Of a DNA stretch of 5,575 nt, positions 5,145 to 5,575 are shown one piece after another. This stretch comes from JAQGMO01 sp050954505 (GTDB lineage Bacteria; Pseudomonadota; Gammaproteobacteria; Burkholderiales; Burkholderiaceae_D), in contig JBPBPY010000514.1 in assembly GCA_050954505.1 (NCBI GenBank), positions 1 through 5,575 of the forward strand, in the 5' to 3' direction. The position numbers and the translations under genes are program-made. How positions within the stretch are numbered: position 1 is the first letter of the stretch; every line of letters starts with the position of its first letter. The notes below the pieces were generated by a model, which was given only the letters and a program-made list of their open reading frames with translations, searched no databases and had not been told where the DNA came from.

Positions 5145-5162
5145 ATGGCGCGCCGCCGCCAT
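5145..5162 (+). promoter_or_regulatory. Hairpin that can sequester the lipA start codon
   Basis: ATGGCG at 5145-5150 pairs perfectly with CGCCAT at 5157-5162 across a 6-base loop, and 5144/5163 can add a U-G pair. The right arm contains the AUG at 5161-5163. The lipA leader also lacks a well-placed ribosome site, so structure could limit initiation. Whether it forms in the cell is unknown. Confidence 0.4.
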
Positions 5163-5575
5163 GTCAGCCAATCCGACCGAAACCGCAGCATCGCAGTTCT
5201 ACAATCCACTTGAAAAGCAAAAGGGCGCGGGCAAGACGGCGCGCATCCCCATCAAGGTTGTGCAGGCCGAACGCTTGCCAAAACCGGACTGGATCCGCGT
5301 CAAGGCCGGTTCGCCGACCACGCGCTTTTATGAAATCAAGGATATCCTGCGCGCCAACAACCTGGTGACGGTTTGCGAAGAAGCGTCCTGCCCGAACATT
5401 GGCGAATGCTTCGGCAAGGGCACGGCAACCTTCATGATCATGGGCGACAAATGCACGCGGCGCTGCCCGTTCTGCGACGTCGGCCATGGCCGCCCCGACC
5501 CGCTCGATGTCAATGAACCGGAAAACCTGGCCAAGACGATTGCCGCACTGCGCCTGTCGTATGTTGTCATTACCT
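5161..5575 (+). CDS. lipA: Lipoyl synthase, radical SAM (5' part, runs off right edge)
   Basis: The first 138 codons are visible and the frame is still open at the window end. LipA inserts two sulfurs into protein-bound octanoyl, completing lipoate after LipB. Both iron-sulfur cluster motifs are present: the auxiliary-cluster C-x4-C-x5-C at Cys72, Cys77 and Cys83 (CEEASCPNIGEC), and the radical-SAM C-x3-C-x2-C at Cys98, Cys102 and Cys105 (CTRRCPFC). KPDWIRVK (41-48) and RLSYVVIT (131-138) are also family-typical. The start at 5161 (MSANPTETAASQFYNP) is preferred. An in-frame ATG at 5131 would add MPRRLWRAAA and sits directly against AAGGA with no spacing; a stop at 5125-5127 limits the frame there. 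The family also has a Ser ligand near the C-terminus that lies outside the window. It probably has its own promoter 94 bp after lipB and may also receive read-through. Confidence 0.95.
   Translation, partial: MSANPTETAASQFYNPLEKQKGAGKTARIPIKVVQAERLPKPDWIRVKAGSPTTRFYEIKDILRANNLVTVCEEASCPNIGECFGKGTATFMIMGDKCTRRCPFCDVGHGRPDPLDVNEPENLAKTIAALRLSYVVIT

Overview
The window looks like a chromosomal housekeeping segment of a GC-rich betaproteobacterium, most likely Burkholderiales and plausibly Oxalobacteraceae (Herbaspirillum/Massilia/Janthinobacterium-like). This placement is an inference from protein style, codon use and the order D,D-carboxypeptidase - D-amino acid transaminase - ybeD - lipB - lipA. 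There are no phage, transposase, CRISPR, tRNA or rRNA signals.

Layout: (1) 1-466, the 3' part of an alpha/beta hydrolase that enters from the left. (2) 467-833, a non-coding gap with a small GC hairpin, a degenerate GCGNT pentamer array and a TATAAT promoter. (3) 834-1988, a PBP5/6-type D-alanyl-D-alanine carboxypeptidase with signal peptide and C-terminal anchor helix. (4) 1989-2319, a convergent gap with a perfect 16-bp terminator stem, a CTTGRG-type degenerate repeat and a run of short palindromes. (5) 2320-2922 on the minus strand, an unnamed protein built from two similar beta-rich (OB-like) halves joined by a charged linker. (6) 2923-3104, a divergent promoter region. (7) 3105-3953, D-amino acid transaminase. 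(8) 4064-4345, ybeD (DUF493). (9) 4419-5066, lipB. (10) 5161-5575, lipA, cut by the right edge.

The genes form two functional groups. The carboxypeptidase releases D-Ala from peptidoglycan stem peptides in the periplasm. The transaminase interconverts D-Ala/2-oxoglutarate and pyruvate/D-Glu in the cytoplasm, so the two may connect wall trimming with D-amino acid recycling. YbeD, LipB and LipA belong to the lipoate group: LipB transfers octanoate from acyl carrier protein to lipoyl domains and LipA inserts the two sulfurs.

Most of the window is ordinary. The points most worth a second look are small. Between ybeD and lipB there is a 25-codon Trp-rich mini-ORF that joins both neighbours by stop/start overlaps and carries a 10-bp CUUG-loop hairpin. 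The lipA start codon can be folded into a hairpin and has no well-placed ribosome site. The unnamed minus-strand protein shows an internal duplication. GGCGCGCC is over-represented, and two degenerate microsatellites lie in the gaps.
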